Assembly (NCBI GenBank): GCA_010015655.1
Contig: ML976659.1
Coordinates: 969,360-1,033,359 of the forward strand
DNA: 64,000 nucleotides
From: Bimuria novae-zelandiae CBS 107.79
Taxonomy: Eukaryota; Ascomycota; Dothideomycetes; Pleosporales; Didymosphaeriaceae
Reading direction: 5' to 3'
Shown here: one piece after another, positions 9,689 through 21,639 of the stretch
Numbering within the stretch: position 1 is the first letter of the stretch
Layout of the letters: each line of letters starts with the position of its first letter
Notes under the pieces: generated by a model
The model's input: only the letters and a program-made list of their open reading frames with translations
Databases searched by the model: none
What the model was told of the DNA's origin: nothing
Translations under genes and position numbers: made by a program

Positions 9689-11269
9689 TCATCTCAAACC
9701 TCGCTCACCCCTTCCACCCGTATTCCGCTCTTTGCGTCGTCTCGCACTCTCCGCCCTCAACGTGTCTCTGCTCTGCTCTTCTTCCTCAATCTCCCTATCA
9801 ATCTTCGCCCTTATCTTCATAATCTGCTCCTCGGTAAGGCCCTTCGTGTTGCACACCACACTGGGCGCGCCTTCCAGATATCGTAGATTCTCCAAGGCCT
9901 GCTCGACTAGCTTCTGCAGGTGCTCCCGGGAGTTGAGGTTATCGTGACGCTTAGTGTTGTGCAGATTAGGATACAAGATACCACCGCCATTCTCTGCACC
10001 TTGGAACGCCTGAATGTACGGGATATGCGTGGGTAGGTCGTCGTGTAGTTGAGCGCCGACACAGACAGCCGTCTCGTGGCACCATGTGCGCGCCACGTTG
10101 CGGGGCGTGTATCCACCGCCGCCGATAAGCAGGAGAGGGCGGTTGTAAGACTTTACCTTTTCGACGCAGGAGCCGTGCGCTTTGATGTTCAGATTGAATC
10201 TTCCAAGACGGTCGCCACCAAGCGAATCTGCACCAGATTGGAGAACAATGGCGTTCGGGTTGTATTTCGCAATGACTTGGTCCGTGATCGTACCGAAGAG
10301 CCACTCGTACTGCTCGTCATCGATACCGTCGTCGATGGGAATATTGAGACTATGGCCTTTGCCGCGGTTCGCGGGGTCCGTGGGGCCCATTTCGTTAATG
10401 TTACCGGTGCCGGGGAAGAAGGGATATCCATTCCTGTCAATACCAAACTTGTGAAAGGACATTGTGAAGACGCGATCAGTGGATTCGAAAGCGGCCTCGA
10501 CGCCGTCACCGTGATGAACGTCTATATCGATGTACAATACACGCTGATGTCGGGTGAGGAGGTGTTGGATGGCGAGAACAATGTCGTTGATGTAGCAAAA
10601 GCCTGAGGCGAGGTTTTTCTTCGCATGGTGCAGGCCACCGGACCAGTTGATAGCAATGTCGGACTGGTTGTTGATGAGATTGTCTGCTGCGTGCATAGAC
10701 GCGCCGCTGTAGATAGACACGTAATTCCACAATCCATCAAAGACAGGACAATCATTGGACTCCCCTCCGAATCCGAAAGACAGATAGGCGGGATCATCAG
10801 GCTTCGCGTTTTGCGGTGTGACCCTGGGAAGTATTAGCAAAGTTTGGAAAATGGAAGCTCATTTCACGAACCCACTGAGAAAGTCTAGATATTCGCGATC
10901 ATGGAACAGGGCTAGCTCCTCTTTCGTCGCTGGGCGCGGTTCGTATAGCTGCATAGTGTACTCCAGGCCATAAGCCAAGACCAACTGCTTGGTTAAGGTC
11001 AATCGCCATGGCTTCATGGGATGGCTACTGCCAAAGTGATGGTACTCGACATGTGGATTGTAGTGGAACGACACGCTGTATCCTTGCGGTTTCTCCAAAC
11101 CGTAGGTTTCGGCTTCTCGGCGAATGATCGCCTGCTTTTCTTCATCGCTGAGTGATTTGAAAACCGAAAAGTCCTCTTGAAAAGTATCATTGGGAGAGAG
11201 CCATTCCTGGACAATGTTGTTCGAATGACCGTGACCATTCGTCAGGTGGAAATCTTGGCTACGCATCAT
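9689..11269 (-). CDS. HOS2: class I histone deacetylase, Hos2/HDAC3 type
   Basis: Zinc-dependent lysine deacetylase acting in the nucleus, in yeast within the Set3 complex. Two exons as called: 11269-10872 and 10823-9689, split by a GTTCGT..CAG intron; 510 aa from this ATG. Family hallmarks are all visible: the active-site segment HHAKKNLASGFCYIND, metal ligands in DIDVHHGDGVEAAF, the pocket loop MSFHKFG, and the catalytic tyrosine region GGGGYTPRNVARTW. The amino-terminal phrase NGHGHSNNIVQEW is typical of fungal Hos2. The frame stays open upstream of the chosen ATG through DFFTQVPEVDP to a possible intron acceptor at about 11384-11386, so the true start is probably in an upstream exon I could not identify. 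Homologous to HDC1 of Cochliobolus and HosB of Aspergillus. No key residue is missing. Confidence 0.93.
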
Positions 11270-11584
11270 TGCTCTCTTCCTCACTGGGTCAACCTCAGGG
11301 ACTTGGGTGAAGAAGTCGGGGTCCTGCAGGGGACCAGGGACTTCGGAAGACGCCTCGGCGAGGTGTTGACCCTCAACGACTTTCTAGATGATCATCAGCA
11401 AGGTCCTTGTATATTCTCTCGGTGTTATCCCGAGATGCGGATGTATGGGATGTAGGTGGATCGAAGTGCGGAGGGCGGCGAAGACGCTTCTGCAGCTGCT
11501 TTGTGCCGTCTTCGCCGCGAACACCAGTACCTCCCCTCGACAACAAAACTTCTCGTCAAAATCAAATTATCACCGCAACACTAC

Positions 11585-11974
11585 CTATCTAGGCACATTT
11601 TTTGAATCGTAACCCAAAAGCTTGCTTCCCTTCGTGGTGGTTCGGATACTAACCTTCTTTTTCGTATCAAATAGACCGAGATAATGTAGACGGGGAAGTA
11701 TCTCGCCTGCGAGGCGTCCTGACGAGCGGACTGCGCGTGCCTCTGCGCTTGGCTTGGGTGCTTTAAGCGTGCGACGATTCTCCTGGGCGTCTTCCTGCTT
11801 GAGCTTTTTATCTGCCTTTTTGTCCGTATGGAAGACGCCGTCGCCGTTGTCGTCGTCGTCGGATCGCTCGTCTTTGTCGGGGGAATAGCTGCTAGCATCC
11901 GAGTCGCCTTCCGAGTCGCCATTGGACGATTTGGCGAGATCGTTAGTGCGAGGCTTGTACGCTTTTGGCGGCAT
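11585..11974 (-). CDS. small acidic/basic low-complexity protein, hypothetical
   Basis: Open frame of 129 aa starting MPPKAYKPRTND. It is charged and disordered: an acidic stretch (DKDERSDDDDNGDG), then a Lys-rich stretch (TDKKADKKLKQED), then a short hydrophobic segment (LPRLHYLGLFDTKKK). A possible donor (GTTAGT) follows the KKK, and a 56-codon open frame downstream (to about 11384) could be a second exon, so the C-terminus is uncertain. It shares a divergent 338-bp promoter with the ING gene and lies just upstream of the deacetylase on the same strand. Family not recognised; a nuclear role is a guess from composition. Confidence 0.45.
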   Translation of the reverse strand: MPPKAYKPRTNDLAKSSNGDSEGDSDASSYSPDKDERSDDDDNGDGVFHTDKKADKKLKQEDAQENRRTLKAPKPSAEARAVRSSGRLAGEILPRLHYLGLFDTKKKVSIRTTTKGSKLLGYDSKNVPR

Positions 11975-12312
11975 CTTGCTTTGTTAGCCACGAGTCGTAT
12001 ACTTTCCAGCATCGACATACTGTTGGCGTAATAATAGCGATTGCTAGTCTTGCGTATTTGCTGTAGGGGCTACACTTTGAGTTTTGGATGGGTAGTAGAA
12101 AGTCCAAAGCCCGCCAGAAGTTTCACGGGCGCAAACGGCGCGCAGCTGCCTTCACTTGCCCTCTCTCACTCGCGACTGCCCACCCACCTTTCCATCAACA
12201 CCACGTCAAAATCCATCAAAGCGTCAACCGAAATCGTTTAAGCAAGCGCTAAATACCTTTTTTAAACCTCAATACACACGCCGCGCCCCAAATCTTGCCC
12301 GCGAACGCCAGT
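11975..12312. promoter_or_regulatory. divergent promoter between the small acidic gene and the ING gene
   Basis: 338 bp separate the two start codons on opposite strands. The part near the ING gene is CT/AC-rich with TTTTTTAAACC at about 12258-12268. No specific factor site stands out. Confidence 0.5.
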
Positions 12313-13641
12313 ATGGCTGGCTCCGAGGACGCGGCGACAGTGCTGGAGCAGTTCATTCACGATGGTAGGCATTTTCCACCAAACTTCTGCCCACTCTAAC
12401 TCAACGATATCGCAGTTGCCAATCTGCCCGCGGAGATAACACATTTGTTCGAAGAAGTGCAGGCGAAGGACGAGTTGATTCAAGAGGCACGGCGGACTAT
12501 CGCAAGCCGCGACAACAGCCTCCAGAAGTTCATCAAGCTTAACGGCAGCCTGGTGCAGAACCCTAAAGAGGAACCTTATTCAAAACTGATAGTAGAACAA
12601 TACGAGCGGTCACAAATCCTGCAAGAAGAGAAGATCGGCCTCGTCGAGAAAGCCGCCGCACTAGTACGTATCACGACTGCAAGTTCCCATTTCCTCGCTC
12701 ATGGTGTGCAGCTGGACCGACATGTCAAGCGACTCGACGTCAAGTTGCGAGGCTTGCAAGACGATGGATCTATCCCCACCGACCCCCAGCTGCCCTCGTT
12801 GCTGAGGGAGTCTTCTGGCAACATGGTACCCCCGTCCTCACTGAGCACGACCGGTGCGAACACGCCGCTACAAGCAGCATCCGGCAACCAAGGCGCCGGA
12901 AGTACAAACATAGCGCATGCAGCCATCGCTCGGATCACGAATGCCACGAATCTCAACTCAAGGATTAACCCAAATCTACAGAACATGACGCAGCAAGCGC
13001 TGCTAAATCAGCAAAGACTTACGAACCAACAAAGCACTGCCCAGACAACAGCGCGACAAGAACGGGAAATGTCTGCCGCTAGTGATGGCAAACGGCGTCG
13101 ACCCAACCTAAGCACAGGTCCGTTGCCAGGTCCGCCGTCGTCGTTGGGCAGAGCATCCTCAATGGGCCCAGGAACGCCCAAACCCGCAACACCAGGATCA
13201 CGCGCAGGAAGTGTTGGACCTAGCAGATCACATCAAAAACACCCATTGATGGTCAAGAAGGCGAAGCCGCAACAGCCCTTGCGAAAAGCAGCACTTACGG
13301 CCAAACCAGGGAGCAACAAGAAGCGTCGCAAGGGCGGGTCGCGAGCGTCACCCTCCACTACGGCCGACGATGAGAGCGTGGCTAGTGAAGCAGGCACCGA
13401 AGATGAGGACATGTCCGGCATGGGCAACGGTGAAGGAGATGACGAAGAAGAGACTGATAATACCAAGTACTGCACGTGCCAGCGGGTCAGTTTTGGCGAC
13501 ATGGTGGCATGCGACAACGACAACTGCAAACATCAATGGTTCCATTGGGAATGTGTCGGTATCAAGGAGGAACCTGTGGGTGACTGGCTGTGCCCGGAGT
13601 GCTCAAAGCTGCCACCTAACAAGATCAAGCGAGCACGGTGA
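12313..13641 (+). CDS. ING-family PHD-finger protein (histone reader)
   Basis: Chromatin reader that in fungi guides histone acetyltransferase or deacetylase complexes to H3K4-methylated nucleosomes (Yng/Pho23/Png family). Exons: 12313-12364, 12416-12663, 12712-13641; 409 aa. The N-terminal ING helical domain spans about 7-105 (DVANLPAEITHLFEEVQAKD ... LDRHVKRLDVKLRGLQ). The middle is long and low complexity, rich in Gln/Asn/Ser/Pro, with basic patches (KKRRKGG). The PHD finger at about 350-398 has Cys-x-Cys, C-x4-C, His and Cys-x2-Cys ligands (KYCTCQRV, DMVACDNDNC, WFHWECVG, DWLCPEC). The second intron (12664-12711, GTACGT..GCAG, 48 nt) has no stop and keeps frame, so naive translation retains 16 foreign residues; the family joins AAALLDRHVKRLD across it. 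Confidence 0.92.
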
Positions 13642-14528
13642 ACACGTCTCACCTGGGCACTCGGGACTGCGGCGGCCAGCTGCAGACTACGGATAGGGCG
13701 CATTTGGCAGCTCCAAGGCGGCGAATGAATAGCAATCGGTAGTAGTAATGATACCATGTTCTCTGATGTCCGTTTCCAAATTGCAGCAATCTGCATAATA
13801 GGTGAATTTCCACAGTTACTCGGGCAATGACAAGGCCCGACCGCGGTCTCGACTATGGCCGCCCAGCATAGCCCACAATTTCCAGGGTGGGTGGAAGATT
13901 GCGGTGAGGTTCAGAAACGGCGAACTCCCGTGGTATGCGGACGGCCGTCATACCACAACACGCGCATACAAGTGAGACGTCAGCGCAGGTGTGCAAGTGC
14001 GCGCGCAACATAGTCATGGCTATAGCAGTGTTGTGAGGCTTTGATATAAGGTTAGGTGGGCGCGCTGTTGCAGCAAGGCGAGCGGGTGCGCGGTTCGCGG
14101 TTCGGGGCCTGTCCAACCAGGTTGTTTAGCGCTGCCAGCGATAGCAAGCAACCCGCACGGCCAAGGCGATCCTGTTTGAAAGGGGGCATACATACCGACA
14201 TTTTGAAGGTGCCTGTGCCTTTTCTCTTGTCGCGCGCCGCTGCTCGTCCTCATAGTCGCTGCCCGAGGTCGCTGTAAAGAGTAACGAGTGATATCACGGC
14301 CGTCTGCGCGTCGTCACTACGTTCTTTGTTGTCCGACTGTCCGACCTGTCCTTCGCAGCTGCCGCATCCGCTCCTTTCACCGTTTCGACACGCGGTGGCT
14401 CTCGACTCGCATCGTTTCATGTTTGTTCAGACGACAGCCACTCCACCATCGCATGGCCCACTGACGAGCTGACTACGGACTACGAGACGCACTACCGCCC
14501 GCGGCCAAGCCAAACGCACCAGCACCCC
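13642..14528. other. intergenic, 3' end of the ING gene and promoter of Spa2
   Basis: 887 bp. The 250 bp before the Spa2 start are C/CT-rich as in many fungal 5' leaders. No gene or RNA feature recognised. Confidence 0.5.
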
Positions 14529-17404
14529 ATGATGAACACGCGCAATGGCACTCTCTCGCCAGTCTCGACCGACAGCACAAGCGAGTGGTCGCCCATCACC
14601 CGCTACCAAAACGTTGACAATCCGTACTCGCCCTCGCTACCGCCCTCTGGCAACGGCGTGACCCCGCCGGCCTCGATCCACAGCAACCCCGATGGGGGCA
14701 TGCCTGGCAGTATGGCCCGCAACGGCAACCCCTCGCCGCCTAGCTCGGTGGGGCGCTCCAGCGACGGCACCGGCCTGTATGCCCAGAGCATGAGCGACTC
14801 AGGCATGAGCAGCCGCAAGATGATGGCTCTGGAGGAGACGCTGACCGAGCACTACCGCGTACTCAAGGCCTACCTGGGGCCCTACCTCAACGACGAGAAG
14901 GGCAACCCACGACCCAGCAGAGCAAAGGACAAGCTCACGCGCCTGTCGACCGTGCAGTTCCAGGAGCTCAGCACCGACGTATACGACGAATCGATCCGCC
15001 GCGAGCAGGACCGTAAGCGGGGCGGGCCAGGCGCTCCAGGCAACGAGACGCCCAAGTTCCTCCTGCCCAAGAACAATTTTCATCCGAAGCGCAACCAGGC
15101 GAGACAGAAACTATCGACTTTGCCCCTCGAACGTTTTCGCCAGCTCGCTACCGATGTGTTCTACGAACTCGAGAGGAGGTCACCGCGCTTTGCAGGAGGA
15201 GACATACCCAGAGGGGGCAGTCCGGCCAGCAGCATGGCTAGCAGGACAAGCAGAGGGCCGCCCAGTCGCGTGGGCACACCCAACAGCATGAACGGAGGCC
15301 CGCGTGGTGCTCGCCCTCCGCCCGGCGCATATCGCAACGGGCCTCCACCGCAAGGCATGATGGCTGGGCCACCAGGTGGTCTACGCCCTGGCTCGCAGAA
15401 CAATGAATTGGGCCGACCGTTGCCGAAAACGTTCCAGCAAAACACGATTGTGCCGAACAAGGGGACAATGGTCGAGGACGACGACGATAGCGGTGCAGAC
15501 GATGACGATGCTTTCAATTTGGAAGGCGCCGCAGCGCGCCGGCAGACCAACAAGAGTGCAAAGAGTATGGGCGAGGCCCAGGAGAAAATAATATCAGATC
15601 TGGAGACTCGGTTATCCGAACTGCAGGGCAAGGTTGGCTCGCTGGAAGGATCGTTGCGAGACAAGGACGCAGAATTACAAAAGGCAAAGGAAGCAGACAG
15701 CATGCGCAACAATAATACGGCCTCAGAACGTGCCGAATGGGACAACTTGCGCTACTCTTTGGAAGAGAAGGTCGAGAAGGCGGAAAACCTGAACACGTCC
15801 CTCCGTTCCGAGATTGATCGCCTACGTAATGAGAATGCCGACATGGAACGTAATCTGCGCGCTGAGATTGCCGATTTACAGGCGAATCCACCCCAAAAGG
15901 CCTATGATAGTGACAATGACGAGTGGAGACAGCGCTGTGAAGAGCTCGAGCGCGAACTTAGCGAGCAGCAACAAGTATCTGAAGAGGTGCGTCGGGATGC
16001 GCAGATGTTCCTGCAAGAAATGCGGGAACTGTCGGCACGGAGCGATGCAGCTGTTGAGAAGGAAGAGCGTCTTGCCAGCCAAGTTTCGTCGCTTGAGGCC
16101 GAAGTGAAGGAGTGGAAGTCCCGCTACGCACGCGCCAAGACGCAGCTGCGCAGCTTGAAAGCGTCGTCTATCGGACTGGCTTCCCTCGCGTCTCCGGACA
16201 TCAGCAACTATTCGCGAGACGCTACTTTCAGCACACCAGACGGCGCTGTCAAAGATGTACATGTCACCAATTTCCAACTCAGCATAGACGAGCTGCTGCA
16301 GGTTGCACGCCGGTCAGATTCTGAGCAGGTCCTCGAGAGCATGAGGCACGTGGTGAAGTGTGTTCGAGCCATCACCGGTGATATTGACCATACGTCCCTT
16401 TCGCAGCTACAATCGCCGACAAGTAGCGTGAATGGTGAAATTACCGGCCCAGAGAAACAGCAAGCCAAGCTGAAGTCTCGAGTTAGCGCGACTGCAAACA
16501 ACCTCATCACTGCAAGCAAGAATCACGCCTCATCTGGCGGCCTTTCACCTGTGAGTCTCTTAGATGCTGCCGCTAGCCATCTTTCCACTGCAGTGGTCGA
16601 ATTGGTGAAACATGTCAAGGTTCGACCAACCCCCGAAGAGGAGCTCGACCAGGATGAAGAGGCCGATCGACCGATGCCCCTGAAGCCAAACGGCACGTCT
16701 GCTTTCAGCGCATATACCCCTAATGGTGCGAATGGCAACCCTGTTGGGCTCGGCCTCGGCCACCAGCGCCAACGTAGCAAAGGTGGTAGCAGTGAATCTA
16801 CTAGATACAGCGCGTACAGTTCACCATACAGCGGTTACGACCGGCAAAGCGTTGGAGCGAATGGGATGGGTCTCGAGAAGGACCAAGGCATGACCGAGTT
16901 TAAGGTATACTAACTTGCCCCTCGTATTCAAGCTGGCATTCTTACAAGGATGTAGAATTATCTCGAAGATCAGACCGCTCTCCTTGTTCAAAGCATCCAG
17001 CCATTAGTCAACCTAATCCGCTCCAACCCAGGGTCCAGCCCCGCCGATGAACAGCAGATCGAGGATTACATTCAAGACATTTCTCGGGCGGTCCAGGATA
17101 CTGGAAACCGGACGTACGACGCCGTGAATGAGCTCTCCAGCCCTGCTTTGAAGAAGCACGCCATTCCCGTGGTGGAGGTGCTCGAAGACTGCAGGCAGGA
17201 TATGCTCGCCATGGATATTGGAGTTGGTGGACGCGAGAGAATACCGCCGTTGGCTTTCAAAACCGCCCGAGCTCTGAAGGTATGTTGATTCTTGCGTCCT
17301 TACTAAAAACCCGTCTAATATTTTCACAGGAGCTTGTACTTCGCGTTGACCGCATCGAAACAGGCGAATTGAGAGTCGATCAAACGCTCAAGAACGACTT
17401 CTAA
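14529..17404 (+). CDS. SPA2: Spa2-like polarisome scaffold
   Basis: Scaffold of the hyphal-tip polarisome, linking formins, MAP-kinase kinases and Rab-GAPs. Exons 14529-16904, 16956-17279 and 17330-17404; 924 aa, with introns GTATAC..GTAG and GTATGT..ACAG. Two Spa2-homology/GIT repeats lie near the N-terminus: about 105-150 (LSTVQFQELSTDVYDES) and about 190-220 (LSTLPLERFRQLATDVFYELERR). A Pro/Gly/Arg-rich stretch follows (250-310), then an acidic patch (EDDDDSGADDDD) and a long coiled coil at about 350-560. The C-terminal conserved helical domain starts at about 585 and continues through exons 2 and 3 (NYLEDQTALLVQSIQPLVNL). A second ATG follows the first directly, so the start is 14529 or 14532. 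Confidence 0.92.
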
Positions 17405-18186
17405 TCTTTTACACCTACCTAGTCCATGCTCTCAAACACCCGGATTCATTCTGGATGCGCTTTCCGATCTCGCATCTGTCGCAGTTTCATTTCGTCTGCG
17501 TGTATCGCTTTTTCGGCTTTGGCACGGCGTTTATACACCCTTCGAAAGTCGCTGTTTCCACGACTTCTGCGATTCCTACTCTTTTGCATTATCAGTTGGA
17601 TACCACAACGGACGTTAATACGTTAATACTTGACGCCGCGATGCACGCTATACAATCACCCTATATTTAGTGTTTGGGGTGCAATTTCTTTTTGTCTGTC
17701 AGCATGCGCCACCAGCATTGGATTCTACGCTATATACCATGTGTTAGGCAGTTGGTAGATTACGGTTGGAGAATATCTCTATACTAGAAGATATGAGTAA
17801 GGATAATGAGAGCTTTGGATAGGATAAGGGACAACATGAAGGGCGATTGAATGACGAGAATACGCCATAAACTCATTTTTCGAGTAGTATGTGCAGTGCA
17901 GAAGTGTCTGCGTAGGTGATCACTAGACAAGAGTCCTAATGAGAACAAACCCACCAAAAAGTGAAGTATTTAATTCGGCTTCCTTGTAGTAGTTCCTATC
18001 TTTTCCACGCCTGCTGACGTCACACGCGATGTGGTCACACGCGCCCCTCGGTCTTGGTTTTTGGCGCACTACCGATTATTTAGAGCTACCCCACTTTACT
18101 TCCTATTACAAGTTCGCGACATCAGAGCCAACGCGCTCTGCTGTGTGCCAACAAAGAGCGGGAAACTTCAATTGGAAAGGAGAACG
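17405..18186. other. intergenic, 3' end of Spa2 and upstream of the GH43-like gene
   Basis: 782 bp. The open frame that leads into the GH43-like gene extends upstream to about 18031 but without family similarity, so it is treated as leader. No RNA or repeat seen. Confidence 0.5.
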
Positions 18187-19517
18187 ATGACATATCCCGG
18201 CCAGCACGCTCCAGGCCAACAGGCCAACATGGCCCGACCTTACAACGACCACATCCTCACTATCACGGATAGGTCATGTGCAGACCCGTACGTGATATGG
18301 GATAAAGGAACCTACTACATGACGTTCACCGTGGGCGACCGGATAGAGATCTGGGCCGCGGATACGCTTTTCAATTTTGAGAAGAGGGCGCGGAAGGAGT
18401 GTGTCTGGTAAGTGCCAACAATCACCTCCAGAAGATGAGAGGAAACAGAAGGAGAAATTTCGTATGCTGATGAAGCTCGCCAGGCGACCACCACCAGATA
18501 AAGAATACTCAGGCGACCTCTGGGCCCCAGAACTACACTCCCTCCACGGCCGCTGGTACGTCTACTTCGCGGCCGACGACCCAAAGCATGGCAACAAGTC
18601 TCACCGCATGTTTGTCGTCGCTGGGCCGCCGGCCGAGCACGATCCGATGGACGCGTCTAAGTGGGAATTTGCGGGCCGACTCGAGGGGATGCCCAAGGAT
18701 CAGTGGGCCATTGACGGCACTGTCATCTCTCTTCACGGCGGGCTGTGCTTTGTGTATTCAGGCTGGCCGCTGGGTACGCGAAGCGATGAGAGCACGCAGG
18801 AGATTTACATTATTGAGATGGTGAGTCCGACGCAGTGCCAGGGCCACCCGGTGCGGATTAGTACGCCGGATAATCCGTGGGAGTTTTCGGGGAAGAGTGG
18901 GATCAATGAGGGACCGCAGTTCTTGTGCTCTCCGGATGGGCGGTGGGCGGGCATTGTGTATTCGTGCGCAGGCAGTTGGTAAGTTATCTTGGGCTTGGTC
19001 CAGGATGCAGGGAATCCGCTGATAGGGCGGGCATAGGACGCATGAGTATAAAATGAATATCCTGCACTTCACCGGCGGACACCCGCTCTCCCCACAGTCG
19101 TGGCAAAAGTCACCGGCTCCGCTGATGCAGGCTGCCCGCGACGACACGCCGCCGTACGGACCTGGTCACGGCAACTTCGTGTCTGTCAACGGACCCGGTG
19201 GCCAAGAGGTGTGGGGCGTGTTCCATGCGACTGATGGGAAAACCGGATGGGCGGGTAGAAAAGCGAGGATCATGCGCGTAGGGTGGGGACCTCAGGGGCC
19301 GTTCATGGGCAACGGGTATTGCGGACGGTGTTGCAGTGATGTAAACCACTTTCTGTACGGTTGTGATGGCGGAGCGTGTGGAGGGAAGGGACACTCTGGT
19401 GGGCAAGGTGGGCTCGTGCAGCCGGGCGGAGGGTTCGGAGTTGAAGACGGCTTGAAGAGAGAGGCAAAGGAGCTGCTTGGGAAGGGGAAGAAGGTTTTTG
19501 GGAAGATCCTTAAGTAA
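18187..19517 (+). CDS. GH43-like glycoside hydrolase
   Basis: Likely five-bladed beta-propeller enzyme acting on arabinan, xylan or related side chains. Exons 18187-18407, 18484-18978, 19037-19517; 398 aa. The three GH43 acidic residues are recognisable: Asp33 in CADPYVIW (base), Asp in QWAIDGTVI (pKa modulator) and Glu in INEGPQFL (acid). SGDLWAPELHSL is also typical. No signal peptide is seen: the protein starts MTYPGQHAPGQQ, so it is either intracellular or lacks an upstream exon. The C-terminus leaves the propeller with a Cys/Gly-rich tail (GYCGRCCSDVNHFLYGC, then repeated Gly-Gly). Its 3' end faces the RING gene 206 bp away. Substrate cannot be told from sequence alone. Confidence 0.82.
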
Positions 19518-19723
19518 TTGGTTGCTGATCTAGTCTAGGGAAATTGCGGAATGGAACAATGGTGTCGAAGTGCCCGAAGTATAAAATTTAACGAAACTTG
19601 GCTATCTAAGCATTTGAACAAATAAGAGAGGTCTCTGAAATCTATCAATCATTCTATAAAACGACATCAAAAATACCCATGCAAAACCTATAAACAACAA
19701 AAACCAAGCCAACAGTTCCCCTC

Positions 19724-20596
19724 TCACGTACACGCACACTCCCTTCCCCACGGCGTCCTGCACATCGCGCAACTCCCCTCCCTCCCATCCGCCTGCTGCG
19801 TGTGCTTCCATCTCTCCCAGCACGCGCCGTGCACAGTGCGCCCGCACCCGCTCTTACACCATACCAGCGCGTCCTGGTCTCGCAGCAGGAAGTCCTCGTG
19901 GCAGATGGGGCAGGCGTCATCGATGGCGCGGCGGCGGACGTGGGGGTTGGTGCATGGTCGTTGTGGTGATCTTTGTAAGGGAGATGGAGGGGAGGACGAA
20001 GGGGTGGAGGGTGGAGGGGAGGTAGGGGAGGAAGCTGATGTGCTCCTGGGAAATAGGGTCTCTGATGAGGGGGGGGGCTGAGCGGTCGATCGAGCGGTTA
20101 GTTCGGCGACTAGGGTGGCAACCGTGGCTTCGAGGCGCGCGATGCGGGTGCAGTTTTGTGAGGATGTCCTGCTTGAGGGGGAGCGTGAAGGTGAGGTGCT
20201 CGATGACTGCGAGCTCGACGACTGCGAGCTCGACGACCCACGACCTCGTCCTCGTCTCTCCATCCCCTCCACGTCCTCCCTTTCCCGCTCATACCGTTCG
20301 ATCCTCGCGCTCCACTTTTCGACCATGTTATCTGCCTGGTTCTGATGCCATCGTCTGCACAGCACGAGGCGGGCGAGCTGATACAGATCTTCCTCGAGGT
20401 CGATGGCATCTGGTTCTTTTCTGGAGAGCGCTTTGAGCAGGGCGTCTGCGGTGGTTTGGTTGTGCAGCGCGATGGGGTTCGCGCAGGCGCGGCCGCGGGA
20501 GGGCGCCCAGCCGGCGCAGCGGTGTGTGGTGGTGAGTTTGAGGACGGCGGGGGCGTCCCAGAGGGGGAGTCTGCGGGAGGGGGAGCCGGATGACAT
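19724..20596 (-). CDS. RING-finger protein, Pleosporales-type family
   Basis: Intronless, 290 aa from MSSGSPSRR. The frame is open further upstream (to about 20839), but the family-like region begins just after this Met (LKLTTTHRCAGWAPSRGRACANPI), a short Cys motif that recurs in expanded RING families of Pleosporales. The middle has a Ser-rich tract (SSSSQSSSSQSSS), encoded partly by a 15-bp tandem repeat near 20204-20237, and a short coiled coil (RIARLEATVATLVAELTA). The C-terminal RING at about 225-280 shows CPICHEDF, CKSGCG, His-x2-Cys and CAMCRTPW. Probable E3 ubiquitin ligase by family; the substrate is unknown. Confidence 0.75.
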   Translation of the reverse strand: MSSGSPSRRLPLWDAPAVLKLTTTHRCAGWAPSRGRACANPIALHNQTTADALLKALSRKEPDAIDLEEDLYQLARLVLCRRWHQNQADNMVEKWSARIERYEREREDVEGMERRGRGRGSSSSQSSSSQSSSTSPSRSPSSRTSSQNCTRIARLEATVATLVAELTARSTAQPPPSSETLFPRSTSASSPTSPPPSTPSSSPPSPLQRSPQRPCTNPHVRRRAIDDACPICHEDFLLRDQDALVWCKSGCGRTVHGACWERWKHTQQADGREGSCAMCRTPWGRECACT

Positions 20597-21639
20597 ATTA
20601 GGCTCTCTAAACGATATGAAAATTTTGAAAGACTCTGGAGGAAGGTGAGTATGAAGGGGTGGGAGTGGTGGGAGTGACGGGAGTGATGGTGTAGTAGGAT
20701 GGGCTTTCTGAGAGGCTTGAATAGGTGTCTCTATATACCATATGTTTTGAGGGCAGGGAGTATGGTGGGTATGTATGCATACGGGCGAAGTAGTACCTCG
20801 TGACGGCTGCGGCGCAGCCTTGCAAAGCCCCTCAGCCACGTCTCAGGTTCAAGTACCTTCCTGTTCAGAGCGCGCGGCTACACAGCCATACGAGAAGTAT
20901 GCCCGCACGCTGCTCACACAGCCTTGCAGTTTATGCGGATGTATACTGCTGCCTTGGTTCATCGTTGCGCTGGTCGTGGTCGTGACGGGCTTGCCGATGC
21001 CCTGGAAGTCATGTCCACCTACTTTAGGATCCTACCATGGACTGGTCAGCGATGAAAGAGGACTGTATCGCGACGGAAGAAAATCTTGGGGGCGGCTTTA
21101 CGGTGGGCATGAAGAGCAGCGTTCGAAGCATAGCAAGGACGCGGGCAGCGTCTGAAGCGTAGTGAGCGCGTAACCCCTGACACGTCCTGGACGACTGTGC
21201 CGCCCCCGTGCAGCAATTCCCCCCGTCAGTATTCGATCCATCCAATCAGATTGGGATACTCAAAACACGAACACCCCGAAGATAAGAATATAACCAAAAA
21301 ATTATTCATTACTCGCCTATCGCTACCAGCCCTTACAGGCATCTTGGTGCCGGTGCGACCGTGCTTGTCCCTATATGTTTGACAGCCTTGTAATGGGCAG
21401 GCGAATGTGCATGTCAAGACTGGACTGGTGTCAGCGTAGGGTCTGTTGTCATTTCCAGAAGTATTGAGTGTTTGAAAACAGTGGTTTCGTTCTGGTATGT
21501 TACTATGATTGCATCAACGCAGCAGGGCTTCGATGGTCGTTGTGAATGTTCTGTAACATTGGCGGTCTAGGCTACCTATTGGAGCTCGAATTTCTGGTTC
21601 CCTGACCAGCGGGCGCGCCACGGGATCCCAAAAGCAACT
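20597..21639. other. intergenic, promoter of the RING gene and 3' end of the next gene
   Basis: 1.04 kb. A TATA-like tract (CTATATACC at about 20731-20739) lies some 135 bp upstream of the RING start. Open frames on both strands are short and featureless. Confidence 0.45.

Noticed and set aside
10049..10606. 185-codon plus-strand frame inside the deacetylase gene
   Set aside because: Antisense shadow of a highly conserved coding region on the other strand.
11408..11561. 56-codon minus-strand frame (EVLVFAAKTAQSS...) as the N-terminus of the deacetylase
   Set aside because: It ends in a stop before the deacetylase frame and shows no Hos2 similarity; it may belong to the small acidic gene or the leader, but evidence is too weak.
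15161..15745. 194-codon minus-strand frame within Spa2
   Set aside because: Shadow of the Spa2 exon; Ser/Leu/Pro-rich with no features.
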